Shown in pieces: positions 43,441-55,012 of a DNA stretch of 64,000 nt (the first letter of the stretch is position 1; the number at the start of each line of letters is the position of its first letter). Both the position numbers and the translations under genes were made by a program. Origin of the DNA: Bremia lactucae (taxonomy: Eukaryota > Oomycota > Peronosporomycetes > Peronosporales > Peronosporaceae); assembly GCF_004359215.1 (NCBI RefSeq), contig NC_090610.1, positions 10,394,959-10,458,958 of the forward strand, written 5' to 3'. Below the pieces are notes generated by a model that saw nothing but the letters and a program-made list of their open reading frames with translations, ran no database searches and was not told the origin of the DNA.

Positions 43441-44195
43441 TCTCTGCACCTGTCGATGAGGTATCCCTCATCACCTTATAGTTAAAAGTGACAAAAATTT
43501 GTCACTTAGAGCACTAGTGGACTATAAGCGTCGAATAACTTGTATTGTCGCCAGTCGCTAGAGGGTCGTAGACTCAAATATGTTGAGCGCGACATCCCTC
43601 CAACTAGGATGAAGGTGCATCTAGCGACAGGCGCACAATAACAGTAATGAAACGCGTAGTGAAATTTCACTACACGTTAAAAGTGTTACAGTACGATGAT
43701 GATTTCATCGTACTGGATTTGGATGACAAATTTGATGTCATCCTAGTATTATCTTGGCTCAGGAAATATGGGCCAAGAATCAGCTGGCAGCATCGATCCG
43801 TAAAGATGCCTGCCACTTATTCATCAGATGGCCATCTTACGACAGTCTTGGACCGTCCACAAGAGTATGGATGCACAACGAGGAAGTGCGATGGCCTCAC
43901 TTGTGGTACGGTCATTAGAACGACTGCACTAGATCACAGTGTTATGACGCCAGCGCCTGTGCGAATGCGTAGGCAGCGTCGAGCTGAAGTGACTAGACTT
44001 CAGCACCATGAGGGATTAATCCATCGGCAGCCTGTGGATAAATTCCAGGAAGTAACCGAGACATTGAATGTCATGGTTAATGACGGATCAAGAGTGGGCG
44101 CTTATACTCTTGATCTGTATGCGCCTCCGAAGCCGCATACATATCAAGAGTCTTTGGAGATAATTCAATTACCAACCCTAGAACCTAAGCGGTAA
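43441..44195 (+). pseudogene. H unit 2 protease
   Basis: The N-terminal half is broken at the active site (the catalytic region reads LVDYKRRI-like sequence with indels). The second half is open: LDLDDKFDVILVLSWLRK and PRISWQHRS, with the Cys-rich CTTRKCDGLTCG that follows in unit 1 too. Confidence 0.75.
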
Positions 44196-45235
44196 ATAAA
44201 TTCTATATCGATCGATTAAAAGCGGACCATGTGAGGAAGTCAACCTCCCCGCATAGTTTTCCGACCTTCTGTGTGCGAAAGGCTACAGGAGGGTGGCGAA
44301 TATTGCAAGCCTTCAAAAACGTGAACGCTGTAATAATACCGTCTCAAACGACGATACCTAGAAAAGACGTAATCATAGATGGTATGTCTAAGAGAACCAT
44401 CTTTTGTCTATGGATCTAATGGATGGATTATATCAGATTCTTATGCGTGAACGGGACATCCCGAACACAGCAGTGAGCACTGCCGGTGGGATGCTCTGGG
44501 AATGGCTAGTTATCCCACAGGGGCTTAGTAATGCCCATGCAGCGTTCAACAGATGCGTAACGAATCAACGAATCCGTAGAGACCGGTGCGAGAATTCGCA
44601 CCGAGTTTCTTTGACGATGTATTCGTCTATAGCCGGGCCATGAACGGAATGATGGACAAGGAAGTTCATAAAACTTACGTTTGTCAAGTTCGTAAACTTA
44701 TGCGAAAACATAAGTTGTACGGAAATCTCAAGAAGTGTATATTAGCTGCAAGCGAATTACCAATTCTTGGGTGCATCGTCGGTAAACGCAACGTGCGCCT
44801 TGATCCCAAAAGTTCAAGGCAATTTCCGAATGGCCAGTTCCAGTCGATGTCAAGGGACTTAGAAAGTTCCTTAGGCTAGCGGCGTACTTGCTAAAGTACT
44901 CACTCAATTATGCCGAGATGACAGTTCATCTCTCGCGTCTCTTGAAAAAAGACAAGAAACGGTTAGGGAATGCCGATTGTCAGCGTTCCTTTGAAGGCAT
45001 CAAGCAAAGCTTGATGCAATCGCCCATCTTGGCGATTGCACATCAAGACAGACATTTCCATGTGGTCTGGGACGCCAGCGATTTCGTAATCGACTGTGCG
45101 TTAATGCAATACGATACAGACGGCGCGGAGAGCGTCGTCTGTTACCAATCGCGTCAGCTGCAACAGGCTGAACGCAATTACCCAGCGCATGACAAGAAAT
45201 TCCATGAAGTATGCACTGGCTGAATTTAGGGTCTA
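44196..45235 (+). pseudogene. H unit 2 reverse transcriptase and RNase H
   Basis: KATGGWRILQAFKNVNAVII, then MDLMDGLYQILMRERDIPNT, the catalytic box SFFDDVFVYSRAMNG and GCIVGKRNVRLDP-, in three frames. In RNase H the motif reads WDASDFVIDCALMQY (Cys to Trp). The unit is contiguous where unit 1 carries the FlgE-like insert. Confidence 0.75.
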
Positions 45236-46780
45236 TTTCCTCGGAGATAGACCGATCACCGTACACACGGACCATGCGTCATTACGCACGGCCGTAAACA
45301 GCCCACACCTCTCGCAAAGAATGGTGAGGTGGCTATCCTTCTTCACGGAGAATAATTTCTTCGTATAATATAAACTTGGACGACTTAATGTCGTCGCTGA
45401 TGCGTTATCACGCCGACTCGATTCGAGCCGGCTGTGCACTCGAGCAGTGGAAATAATCCCACTGTTGCAACACTCATTACAAGTGTTCCATCATCACCTC
45501 TGTTTGATGACATAAAAAAGCCTACACAGAAGATAAAGACCTTCTCCGTTTAATCGATCATCTGATATATGTATTTAATAAATCTTTTAAAGATTTACTG
45601 GCTTTATATCGATTATCATCCGATCGATACACAACCCGCAACGACTTACTGTACTACACAGACGTTGCCGACGACATTCCACGTGTTGTCGTCCCTACTC
45701 ACAATGATTTGCGCTAGCGCATCATGTATGAGTGTCACGATGCACCAACAAGTGGGCATCGTGGACATGAAAAAACTTGTCTCACAGTAAGTCGCGACTT
45801 TTACTGGCCCCGTTAGTATCACTTCGTGCGCAGGTACTTTCGTGCTTGCGAGGTATGTCGACGGATGAAGCCTAGCCCTTCATCTTTTGCACCTTTCAAA
45901 ACTTTCCCACTTCCGGCAGAATGTTGGCAGTCCATATCTATGGACTTCGTCTTCGGATTTCATGAAGCCGTCACAAAAATAATGGAATCCTTGTTTTTGT
46001 AAACAGATATAGCAAGATGGTACATCTTGTTGCAGTACCAGAACTGATCCTGGCTCCGGGTTGTGCCCGTTCTTTATCGACACGATATTCAAACTGCACT
46101 GTTTACCCGTGAACTGTTCTCGGATAGAGATTTACGGCTCACGACGGAGTTTTAACAATCCGTTTTTCGATCTTTCGGAACACGGCTGACTATGTCAACT
46201 TCTAATCATTCAGAGACGGATGGTCAGACGCAGGATCCTCTAGTTTGGGGGGGCCTCGCACGATAAAACCATTTCTGGCTCATGCTCATCACGCTTCGGA
46301 GTTACCAACGACGCGAGTGATGTCGAAGCAATCGACATCGAAGATGAGAAAGATCTCATAGCAGTGCGCTTTGTGCGCACTGGAAAAGATAAAACAAATG
46401 AGTCAGCAGAAAAATTTCTGCTGGCTCGAGAATCAGTAATCCGTTTCGTAAGGATTTCATTGCTAACGCAGTGGACCGATAGAAACGGAACGCAGACAAA
46501 CATGAAAGAGCAATTGTTCTTTCATTTAAAATTATTGACCTATTACTACTCTTTACGGTAAATTTACCTAAGCGTGTAGTTACTAATATGGGTAGCAGTA
46601 AACTACTACCAAAGTTCATTGGGCCACTCCGTGAACTGAATCGCGGAGGCAATGCGTACACAACAGAATTGCCACGTAGAATGCAAACGCATCCTATGTT
46701 TTACTTTGGTCGGCTCCGCCCGTACCGTCAGTACACGGTTTCTCCCAAGGACGGATCTGACCACCCTTTTCAAGAATCCC
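45236..46780 (+). pseudogene. H unit 2 integrase
   Basis: The RNase H end and integrase N-terminus (HDAPTSGHRGHEKTCL with a stop before it, CEVCRRMKP) are followed by a core with stops. After the SETDGQTQ position a deletion of roughly 180 bp relative to unit 3 joins to GGATCCTCTAG (46232). GPY/F module: KLLPKFIGPLRELNRGGNAY. Confidence 0.7.
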
Positions 46781-47181
46781 TAAAAGATTCTTGTGGTCAC
46801 GAACCAGATTCTCATGCTGAATCTGGAGATTCTCCTGTCGGTTCCGAAGATCCTCGAAACTGCGATAAGCTGACGACAGCTCATCACGAAGAGCGTGATA
46901 TTTCCGGTCGTACTCCAACATTGAGTACGCACTCTCCGAACGGTTTTCCAACCGTTCGATATAGTGAGCCTGCATCGTCTGCTCCAACGAGTGACGCTTA
47001 CCGCGCTCGTGTTCAAGACCGTCCTCCAATACATGGAGGTAGCGGTCGCGTTTGTCGACTTCGACCCTTGATCCGACACACGGTTCGGATCTATTTTTAC
47101 CTCCTCCACCACAACCATTGGTCGATTTCCGCGGTGGCCAACGATTCCTTGTGGAACGTATTCAAAACCACCGTGATGTGA
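46588..47181 (+). pseudogene. H unit 2 GPY/F tail plus long open linker, sense
   Basis: A 197-codon open frame runs from the GPY/F module through a Ser/Pro-rich linker (SHAESGDSPVGSEDPRN, TPTLSTHSPNGF) toward the chromodomain. The same DNA is open in the antisense direction as a heptad-rich frame. Confidence 0.65.
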
Positions 47182-47880
47182 AGGGGCAGCGAATGAGTTA
47201 TCTGGTTAACTAGCGCGGTTATTCACCTTCGCATGACAGATGGGGGCCTCGTTCCCAGCTGGTTATTGACGTTGAGGGCCTCGTCTGTTAGTATAACGAG
47301 ACTCATCAGATGGATTAGAGGGTCCATTGAAAAACGCGCGCCCCTGGCGCGTGTAAATCTATTGCAAAAAACGTCAATCGCATCGGCATCTCAATAGAGA
47401 TGCGAGCCCTTCCCCAGGGGGAAGAAAGGGAGTATTCATCTCCTTTCACTCGTTTCGTATTGTCGACACAACATGGACACGGGTCGCCCTACGTGAGGCA
47501 TGGAAGTCCTGCCTCACGAGACGACCGGTGCAATTTTAAACCTTGCACCGGTTGGATTCGTTTCTCAAACTTAACGCGAATTGCGTTAGGACTTTGAAGC
47601 CGCATCCAATGTCTTTGACATTGGAAAAAAACGCGCTTCAGGCTTGCATTAACGAGATTTTATCTCGCTTGTTGTTGCCACTATACCATCGATGCTTAAG
47701 AAAACCATCGAGGTAAAAATCTTCCTTAGCGCAAAAGTTCTTCGCGCTGGGATCCAGGCCATGTAGCTTTGCCGCAATAAATAAAGGATATTAATTGTGA
47801 GGAGTTGTCTCTCCAGACAAGTTACTGACTAGCCGTTCGGGTAAAGCCACGGCTTTTTCTCAGGGTAAGACGAGACATTT
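46694..47880 (-). pseudogene. Antisense ORF of H unit 2, 5' truncated
   Basis: Its final frame (46694-47029) has SLEQTMQAHYIERLENRSES and YHALRDELSSAYRSFEDLRN, then Q-ENLQIQHENLVRDHKNLLGI with leucine heptads, and reads 23 codons beyond the unit 1 version. The upstream portion to 47880 is degraded, and the start is missing because unit 2 is cut at 47886. Confidence 0.55.
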
Positions 47881-47886
47881 TATTGT

Positions 47887-50800
47887 ATGTACTCGGACAC
47901 GGACCATGCGTCATTACGCACGGCCCTAAACAGTCCACACCTCTCGCAAAGAATGGCGAGGTGGCTATCCTTCTTTACGGAGAATAATTTCTTCGTAGAA
48001 TATAAACTAGAACGACTTAATGTCGTCGCTAATGCGTTATCACGCTGACCCGATTTCGAGCCGGCTGTGCACTCGAGCAGTGAAAATAATCCCACTGTTG
48101 CAACACTCATTACAAGTGTTCCATCATCACCTCTGTTTGATGACATAAAAAAGCCTACACAGAAGATAAAGACCTTCTCCATTTAATCGATCATCTCATG
48201 AATTCATTTAATAAATCTTTTAAAGATTTACCGGCTTTATACCGATTGTCGTCCGATCGATACACAACCCGCAACGACTTACTGTACTACATAGCCGTTG
48301 CCAACGACATTCCACGTGTTGTCGTCCCTACTCACAATGATTTGCGCTAGCGCATCATGTATGAGTGTCACGATGCACCAACAAGTGGGCATCGTGGACA
48401 TGAAAAAACTTGTCTCACAGTAAGTCGCGACTTTTACTGGTCCCGTTAGTATCACTTCGTGCGCAGGTACTTTCGTGCTTGCGAGGTATGTCGACGGATG
48501 AAGCCTAGCCCTTCATCTTTTGCACCTTTCAAAACTTTCCCACTTCCGGCAGAATGTTGGCAGTCCATATCTATGGACTTCGTCTTCGGATTTCATGAAG
48601 CCGTCACAAAAATAATGGAATCCTTGTTTTTGTAAACAGATATAGCAAGATGGTACATCTTGTTGCAGTACCAGAACTGATCCTGGCTCCGGGTTGTGCC
48701 CGTTCTTTATCGACACGATATTCAAACTGCACTGTTTACCCGTGAACTGGTCTCGGATAGAGATTTACGGTTCACGACGGAGTTTTAACAATCCGTGATC
48801 CGATCTTGCGGAACTCGGCTGACTATGTCAACTTCTAATCATTCAGAGACGGATGTCCAGACGCAACTCGCAAATCGCGACCTTGAAGAGATACTTCGAG
48901 GTTACGTCCAATCGTGTCCGAAAATTGGAGCGAGTTTTTACCGATGGTCGAATTCGCCATCAATAATTAGGTGCATGCGTCTACAAAGCATACACCGTTC
49001 TTCGTGAATGGCTTACGCCATCCACGCATACCCACCCATTTAGAAGGATCCTCTAGTTTAAGAGGGCTCGCACGAGAAAACCATTTCTGGCTCATGCTCA
49101 TCACGCTTCGAAGTTACCAACAACGCGAGTGATGTCGAAGCAATCGACATCGAAGATGAGAAAGATCTCATAGCAGTGCGCTTTGTGCGCACTGGAAAAG
49201 ATAAAACAAATGAGTCAGCAGAAAAATTTCTGATGGCTCGAGAATCAGTAATCCGTTTCGTAAGGATTTCATTGCTAACGCAGTGGACCGTTAGAAACGG
49301 GACGCAGACAAACATGGAAGAGCAAATGTTCTTTCATTTAAAATTAATGACGTAGTACTACTCTCTACGGTAAATTTATCTAAGCGTGAAGTCACTAATG
49401 TGGGTAGCAGTAAACTACTACCCAAGTTCATTAAACCATTCCGTGTACAGCACCGCAGAGGCAATGCGTACACAATAAAATTGCCGAGTAGGATGCGAAC
49501 GCATCCTACGTCTTACGTTGGTCGGCTCCGCCCGTACCATCAGTACGCGGTTTCTTATGAGGACGATCTGATCACCCTTTTCAAGAATCCCTAAACATTC
49601 TTGTGGTCACGAACCAGATTTTTGTGCTGAAACTGGAGATTCTCATGTCGGGTCCGAAGATCCTCGAAACCGCGATGAGCTGACGACAGCTCATCACGAA
49701 GAGCGTGATAATTCCCCTCGAACTCAAACATGGAGTACGCACTCTTCGAACGGTCTTTCAACCGTTCGATATGGTGAGCCTGCGTCTGCTCTAACGAGCG
49801 ACGCTTTCCGCGCTCGTGATCAAGTCCCTCCTCCAAATCATGGAGGAAGCATTCGGGTTTGTCGATCTTCGACTCTAGATTCGACATACAGGTCATATCT
49901 AGTTTTCCCTCCTCCGCCACAACCATTGGTGGATCCCCACGGTGGTCAAAGTTTCCTTGTGGAACGTGTTCTAAACCACCGAGATATGAAGGGGCAGCGA
50001 ACGAGTTGCCTTGTCGCTGGCGCGGTTATCCACCTACGCATGACAGCTGGGAGCCTCGTTTCCAGCTGGTTGTTAACGTTGAGGGCCTCGTCCGTTAGTA
50101 TGACGAGACCCATCCGATAGATCAGATTGTCCATCGAAAAATACGCGCCCCTGGCGCCTGTAAATCGATTGCAAAACGACAATCACATCGCGCATCTCGA
50201 TAGAGATGCGAGTTCTTCTCCATGGCGAAGAAAGGGAATAGACATCCCCTTTTACTCGCTTCGTGTTGTCAACACAACACGGACAGGGATCACCCCACGT
50301 AAGGCATGGAAGTCCTGCCTCACGAGACAACCGATGCAATTTATACCTTGCACTGGTTAAAGTTCGTTTTTCAAACTTAACGCCAATCGCGTTAAGTCGT
50401 TGAAGCGAGGCTTCGCGTCCAATGTCTTTGACATTGCGAATGAACGCGCTCCAGGCTTACATAAGCGCGACTTATCTCGCTTATTGTTACTACTATACGA
50501 TCGATGCTTAAGAAAAGCATCGAGATATAAATCTTCTTTAGCGCAAAAGTTCTTCGCGCTGGATCAAGGTCATGTAGCTCTGTCGCAATAAATAAGGGAT
50601 ATTTATCGTGAGGAGTTGTCTCTTCAGCCAAGCTATTGACTAGCCGTTCGGGCAAAACTACGGCTTCTTCTTAGGAGCAAGACGAGACATTTTATTGTCT
50701 ACGCTCCCCTGAGCGGTATATACTGAAGCAGGGGTACCACAAGAACTTTTATTACGATGGCTTGTGCCATGTTCATCACCACGCACAGAAATATGTGCGA

Positions 50801-51136
50801 ATGACGGCAGGGAGACGGTGCTGGCGATAAGGAATCATCCTCATCGTCGGAACCAAACAAACTATAGCGAATGCTATTAGCACGTCCATCCGATTGAGCC
50901 CCCTCATTTGAAGGCCTTTTATCAGCCGCCAGAGGATGATCAGGCGACTGTTCTGTTCTCGCCAGTCGCAATACGCATGGACTTGTTAGCCATGCGATAA
51001 AATTGAAAATGATGGTTCTGACCAATCAAATCGTTTTAATTAAGTGGTCGCTTCTTAGGGCTCACGGTTCCGGGGACCCATAGTGACCACTCTAATAAAT
51101 GACATTCAGAGCGATTGTCTTATAAGGGAGGGGTGA
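47887..51136 (+). pseudogene. H unit 3: RNase H end to PPT
   Basis: It begins abruptly at CGGACACGGACCATGCG, equivalent to 45258 in unit 2, and repeats unit 2 to about 48870. It keeps the 180 bp deleted in unit 2 (LANRDLEEILRGYVQSCP, 48870-49050). From about 49334 it is nearly identical to unit 1 (39901-42133) including GPY/F, chromodomain and antisense frame. Confidence 0.8.
49591..51025 (-). pseudogene. Antisense ORF of H unit 3
   Basis: Nearly identical to 40158-41592, with one visible residue difference in the C-terminal frame (Gly to Arg in DHExGKRR). Same frameshifts, so it was copied after decay and does not independently support coding. Confidence 0.55.
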
Positions 51137-51624
51137 TGTAGCGGGGTGTAATGTCACATTAAATTAACACTTAAAGGTTGTTTATTAACATAATATTAAA
51201 ACAATTAATAATATTTGGAGAATATTACTTTACATAATAATATTCGGAAGCTTATCCATTGATAGATATAGGCCATTATATCTACGTGCTCCGCGGTAAG
51301 CTTATCATTGGTAGATATAGGCCATTATATATACTTGCTCCGCGGTCCAGTCAGCACTGGACGCACGCAAAGAGATAGATAGATAAGACTTTACTACATG
51401 TTTTGTATTAGTTTATAATTAAATTAGTATTAAACAGATAGAAACAGAAGAGCTTAATTATATTAAATACAGTTTACTTTTAACTCTCTTTACAGCAAGT
51501 GTTTAAAAAGAGTCTTTCTTTGCACGTACTAGTGGACGTGAAGTGACGTGAGGCTCCACTCGCACTGAAGCAGCGAGAAGTGGACTTGTACTGAATCAGA
51601 ACAAGTCGGCAGTGCCCCGTTTAA
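51137..51624 (+). repeat. LTR 3 of array H (488 bp)
   Basis: Starts TGTAGCGGGG as LTR 2 and matches it for about 430 bp including the internal duplication. The last 55 bp diverge, and it ends CCCCGTTTAA before the target duplication TGAGG. Confidence 0.85.
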
Positions 51625-51673
51625 TGAGGGGCCTTCGCATACTTTACGTACACTACGTGAAGAGGAAGGTTTT
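51625..51673 (-). repeat. Continuation of element E LTR
   Basis: TGAGGGGCCTTCGCATACTT followed by ACGTACACTACGTGAAGAGG continues the E LTR interrupted at 34060 and matches the U5-side of family III LTRs in reverse (compare 11720-11760). It is cut by element G. Confidence 0.6.
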
Positions 51674-52149
51674 TATATCGGAGCTACCTCGCTCCTAAAG
51701 TTATAGGAAGACTTTAGACTCAAAGAGTCTCGTAGTTCTATAGAACTAATGGATTAACAAATCAAGGAGTCGTACAAGCTATTAAAGCTTATGGAATCCT
51801 AGTTCAAGGGACTCAGGAGCTCGTAGAACAAGAAGCAACTAGTGCCCACGAGGATATACCTTAGAAAGGCTTCTATCTCTTACAGACCAATGCGCAAGCC
51901 TTGGAAAGGCACTTAACGCCTTAAGATAAAAAGGGGAACTGCACTTTATTGTGTAATTAAATCTAAAACCCTTACCCTAGCGAATTGAGAAAAAGATTTT
52001 GGCCGCCAAATATATATCTGGCGGCGACCACATTTGTTACCCATAATAAATGGGATTTAAGTAACCAACTATTTTAAAATAAAAGGGTATTTACCTATAA
52101 AGTAAATGTACCACAACAACGGTTCTCCAACCGATGTTGCCCCATTACA
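51674..52149 (-). repeat. 3' LTR of element G (about 476 bp)
   Basis: Aligns with 57500-57969 and 5401-5908. Right end CCCATTACA. The left end (ATCGGAGCTACC) lacks the canonical TG, so the boundary is approximate. Confidence 0.85.
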
Positions 52150-52158
52150 CCCTCCCCC
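52150..52158 (-). other. Polypurine tract of element G
   Basis: The minus strand has GGGGGAGGG directly before the LTR start TGTAATGGGG. Confidence 0.7.
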
Positions 52159-52261
52159 ATCAGACTGTTGACACCGAGTGACAACATTCGCTTCATTTCC
52201 TCATTGAGGTTGGAGCCTAAACAGCTAACCGTTCGGTTGTGTTTTTCTTTTTTTTTGTCTC

Positions 52262-53560
52262 ATGACAATCAAGCGTGAGTCACAGACTCTTAGCACCTTC
52301 CTCGACGATGAGGGAATGGTGGACTTTGAAAGTCACTCTCCATCAGAGGAAGAGGAGAAAAAGCGTCGTTCTCTCACGCCTTCTCTTCGGTATGAACGTC
52401 GGCGGGCCCCGAATCCGTTCCCAGAAACGTGGTGCCGCTGATGTCTTAACTGCATTAGCAGGACACGGAACCCTAAGTCCAACATTATTACGAATCCGCT
52501 CGATGAAGAGCAAGAGCAGATGATCCTCATAGAGGAAAGAGCTCGTCGTCGAGCTGCTGAAACAGCGAAAGCTAAGCTCATAGTGAATATAAATTCACTC
52601 CGCTTAGTGCGGACAGCGTCTCACAGAGATAGCGGGTCATAGCTTGGCCATCTGGATCTCTGGTGATCCGGCGAGGACGCCGGAGGAGATCGCTGCCCGC
52701 GACGATCTTCATGAGCAATACCTTACGCCAAAGGTAATGACGCGAAGCCAGTATCTGACGCGTTTACGTGATCAAGCCCGTGGGGCTTCGGTGACTTCCA
52801 TGAGAGAAATTCCGATCGTTTTGTTTCCAAACGAAACAAGGAGTGAAAACGAAGTCTCATTTGAGAACTGGGTCCACCGGGCCCGCCGACTTCGTAAAAT
52901 TTGAAATATCAGAGAGCCTGCGGATAGAGGTGATGTTCGTTTGAAACGGAAGCTTCGCTTCGATTTCGCTAAGCTTAAGGCCGAAGGCCAGTTCGGCATT
53001 TATGCCACAAAACGAAGAAAGGCCTAGCCGATATTTCAGTGCTTCGGTTGACCGTACAACCATTGATCGAAGCCGCACTGAGGCTTTAGATCCACCTAAT
53101 CCCACGTTTAGTGGTGGGAAGCGTCGTTTGACGCGAGTTGACCCTGAGCTTGGCGCTCAAAAACGTCAACGGCGTACGGGCAATCTTGCCGAAGAGGTAC
53201 CTCGAACTCCCAAAAGGTTTTGAGAAGAGGGGTACCCTAGCCACTTCACCAGATACTTGTATTGACCCTTGCGACGACGTCGCTTCAAGAGTTTTTCCAC
53301 GTGAAACTGAAGGTTCCCTCGCGCATCAAGCAGCGCGGGAGGCAGTCGAGATCTCGACGGAAGCAGGAAGCATTTGATGCTGTACAGCACAACTTCTTCG
53401 TGAGAGCCTTGCTCGGGTTGAGAGATCTTATGAGGCGGTTTAGAACCGTCTTTCGATGCTGGACCGTCAATAACCTCTTTTAGAGAGTCAGCTGGACATA
53501 CTGGTAAGAATGCAGCAATCTGCGGCACGACCTCCTGTCTCAGTGCAAGCGACTTTAAGT
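52262..53560 (+). pseudogene. Antisense ORF of element G (family I)
   Basis: Opposite to gag-pol, with an ATG 113 bp inside the 3' LTR. The first frame has only one TGA in 127 codons: an acidic-Ser start (STFLDDEGMVDFESHSPSEE then EEKKRRS) and a helix LDEEQEQMILIEERARRRAA. Further frames give LTPKVMTRSQYLTRLRDQAR and IPIVLFPNETRSENEVSFEN (compare RSNETPDQYEVEF in F), then RFDFAKLKAEG. A coiled-coil-like end follows: RESLARVERSYEAV and LLESQLDILVRMQQS (53390-53525). Several frameshifts. Homology to the F frame is seen in PNET and LDIL regions. Confidence 0.6.
53166..53310 (-). pseudogene. Element G chromodomain
   Basis: RLPPALLDARGNLQFHVEKL and KYLVKWLGYPSS show the chromodomain core (F-x-VE-x-(I/L)L ... 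VKWxGYP). It lies between the GPY/F tail and the antisense frame. Confidence 0.8.
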
Positions 53561-55012
53561 TCATGTGGAAGGGTCCCGATATGGCTTAAGCAAGCCAATG
53601 TAGAACACTGGGTGTGTACGCATCTTGCTAGGAAGGTTTAGCGTATTAGCTAGACCCTTCTTGGCCACGACCGTAAATGGGCCAATAAAGCGCAGGCGCA
53701 ATTAAGTCTTGAAGACCGCAGCAACCAAGTTAGTAGGTAGATTTTAAACGTTTAACAGGAATCGGTCTCCGACCATAATTCAGCTTCGTCGTTGCCGAAT
53801 AAGATAGAGATCAGAATTCATTTACATGTTTCGTATTAGGTTATAGTTAAGTTAGCATTTACAAAGATAGATTAAGAGACACTTAACTATATTTAATACA
53901 GTTTTCATTTTACCCTCTTAAGTCTACTTGTCTTAAGAGAAGTCTTCCTCTGCACGTACATTGTACGTCGTTGCCGACTGCTTGGTCTTGTTGTTTGTCT
54001 TGTCTATCAGCCATCATGTCCCTTACATGCGTTAAGACACTAAATCGCGTCGCGAGGAACTCCCTCACTTGTTTCCGAGCGGTAAATAGGGCTGATATCA
54101 GTATGCCTAACGGCTTATTCTCCCCCACCAATCTCTAGCCACGCAGTGGCATCGTTAAAGGGACGCGTGGGTGGGTGAGACCGTTGACATAGAACGGAGT
54201 ATAGACTCGAGAGGCATGGACAGCGTTATTTAACGCAAATTCCACCAATGGCGCCAACGAGCTCCAGCGCTTTGGTGTCTGGGCACAAATTCTGCTTAAA
54301 AGGCTTCAACGACGCGATTGACACGTTCAGTTTGACGATCAGTCCGCGGATGGTCCGCGGTGGACATGTCCAATCTGGAGCCAAGCACTCGGAAAATCGA
54401 TTTCCAGAATTAATTCGTGAAACGGGGATCCCGATCAGAGACAATTGCCACTGGCAAACGGTGTTGTCGAAACACGCGATCGATGAACAGCCTTGCGGTA
54501 CCTTCACCATAAATGGTATCCGGCACAGCCGCTAAGCGAACCTTTTAGCTCAATCGGTCAACAAAGACCACTGTGCCAGGGTTACCAGCCGAATCTTTCA
54601 GTAGACTGAAAACAAAATCCACACTATTGGACTACCAGCAACCTATGGGGACGGGAAGGATCGCCTGTGGCGCAGCAGGATGCGCCGAGGGGTTAGCCCG
54701 TTGGCATGTTTCGCATGTGCAAACCTATGTGCTGACCCATTTATAAAGTTTGGGCCACCAATAACTCTGGCTTATGGAGCCGTAGGTCTTTTCTCTACCG
54801 ATATGACCAGCAAGGACAGTATTGTGTGCCTCATAGAGGATTCGGTACTTCAAATTCTCATCATGAAGAACAACGACACGTGGAGGGTCCGCGATGTCTG
54901 TGCAATAAAGCAACAGGTCGTTATCGATACAATATTGATGTAACCTTGCACGAAAACGTGCCGGCAATTTAATACCTGAATTAGAGTTCTTTAAAGCTCG
55001 TACCAGAGTCAT
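53561..55012 (-). pseudogene. Element G integrase, degenerate
   Basis: HHCC: AHNTVLAGHIGREKTYGSIS and CETCQRANPSAH after a stop. Core: DRDPRF retained near 54425, HPRTDRQTERVN near 54320. GPY/F end LPSKMRTHPVFYIGLLKPY near 53600. Stops interrupt the core in several places, and a 167-bp LTR fragment sits at 53799. Confidence 0.75.
53799..53965 (+). repeat. Family III LTR fragment inserted in G integrase
   Basis: ATAGAGATCAGAATTCATTT through CTGCACGTACATTGTACG matches the interior and U5 side of family III LTRs. A 12-bp direct repeat CGTCGTTGCCGA flanks it (53787-53798 and 53966-53977). Confidence 0.8.

Larger units (their letters stand above)
34061..51624 (+). mobile_element. Ty3/gypsy array H (family III): LTR-int-LTR-int-LTR
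   Basis: The three LTRs (34061-34489, 41704-42191, 51137-51624) enclose unit 1, a truncated unit 2 (42192-47886) joined to a 5'-truncated unit 3 (47887-51136), all in plus orientation. TGAGG stands immediately left (34056-34060) and right (51625-51629), so the array descends from one insertion into E's LTR and grew by later unequal recombination. Confidence 0.85.
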
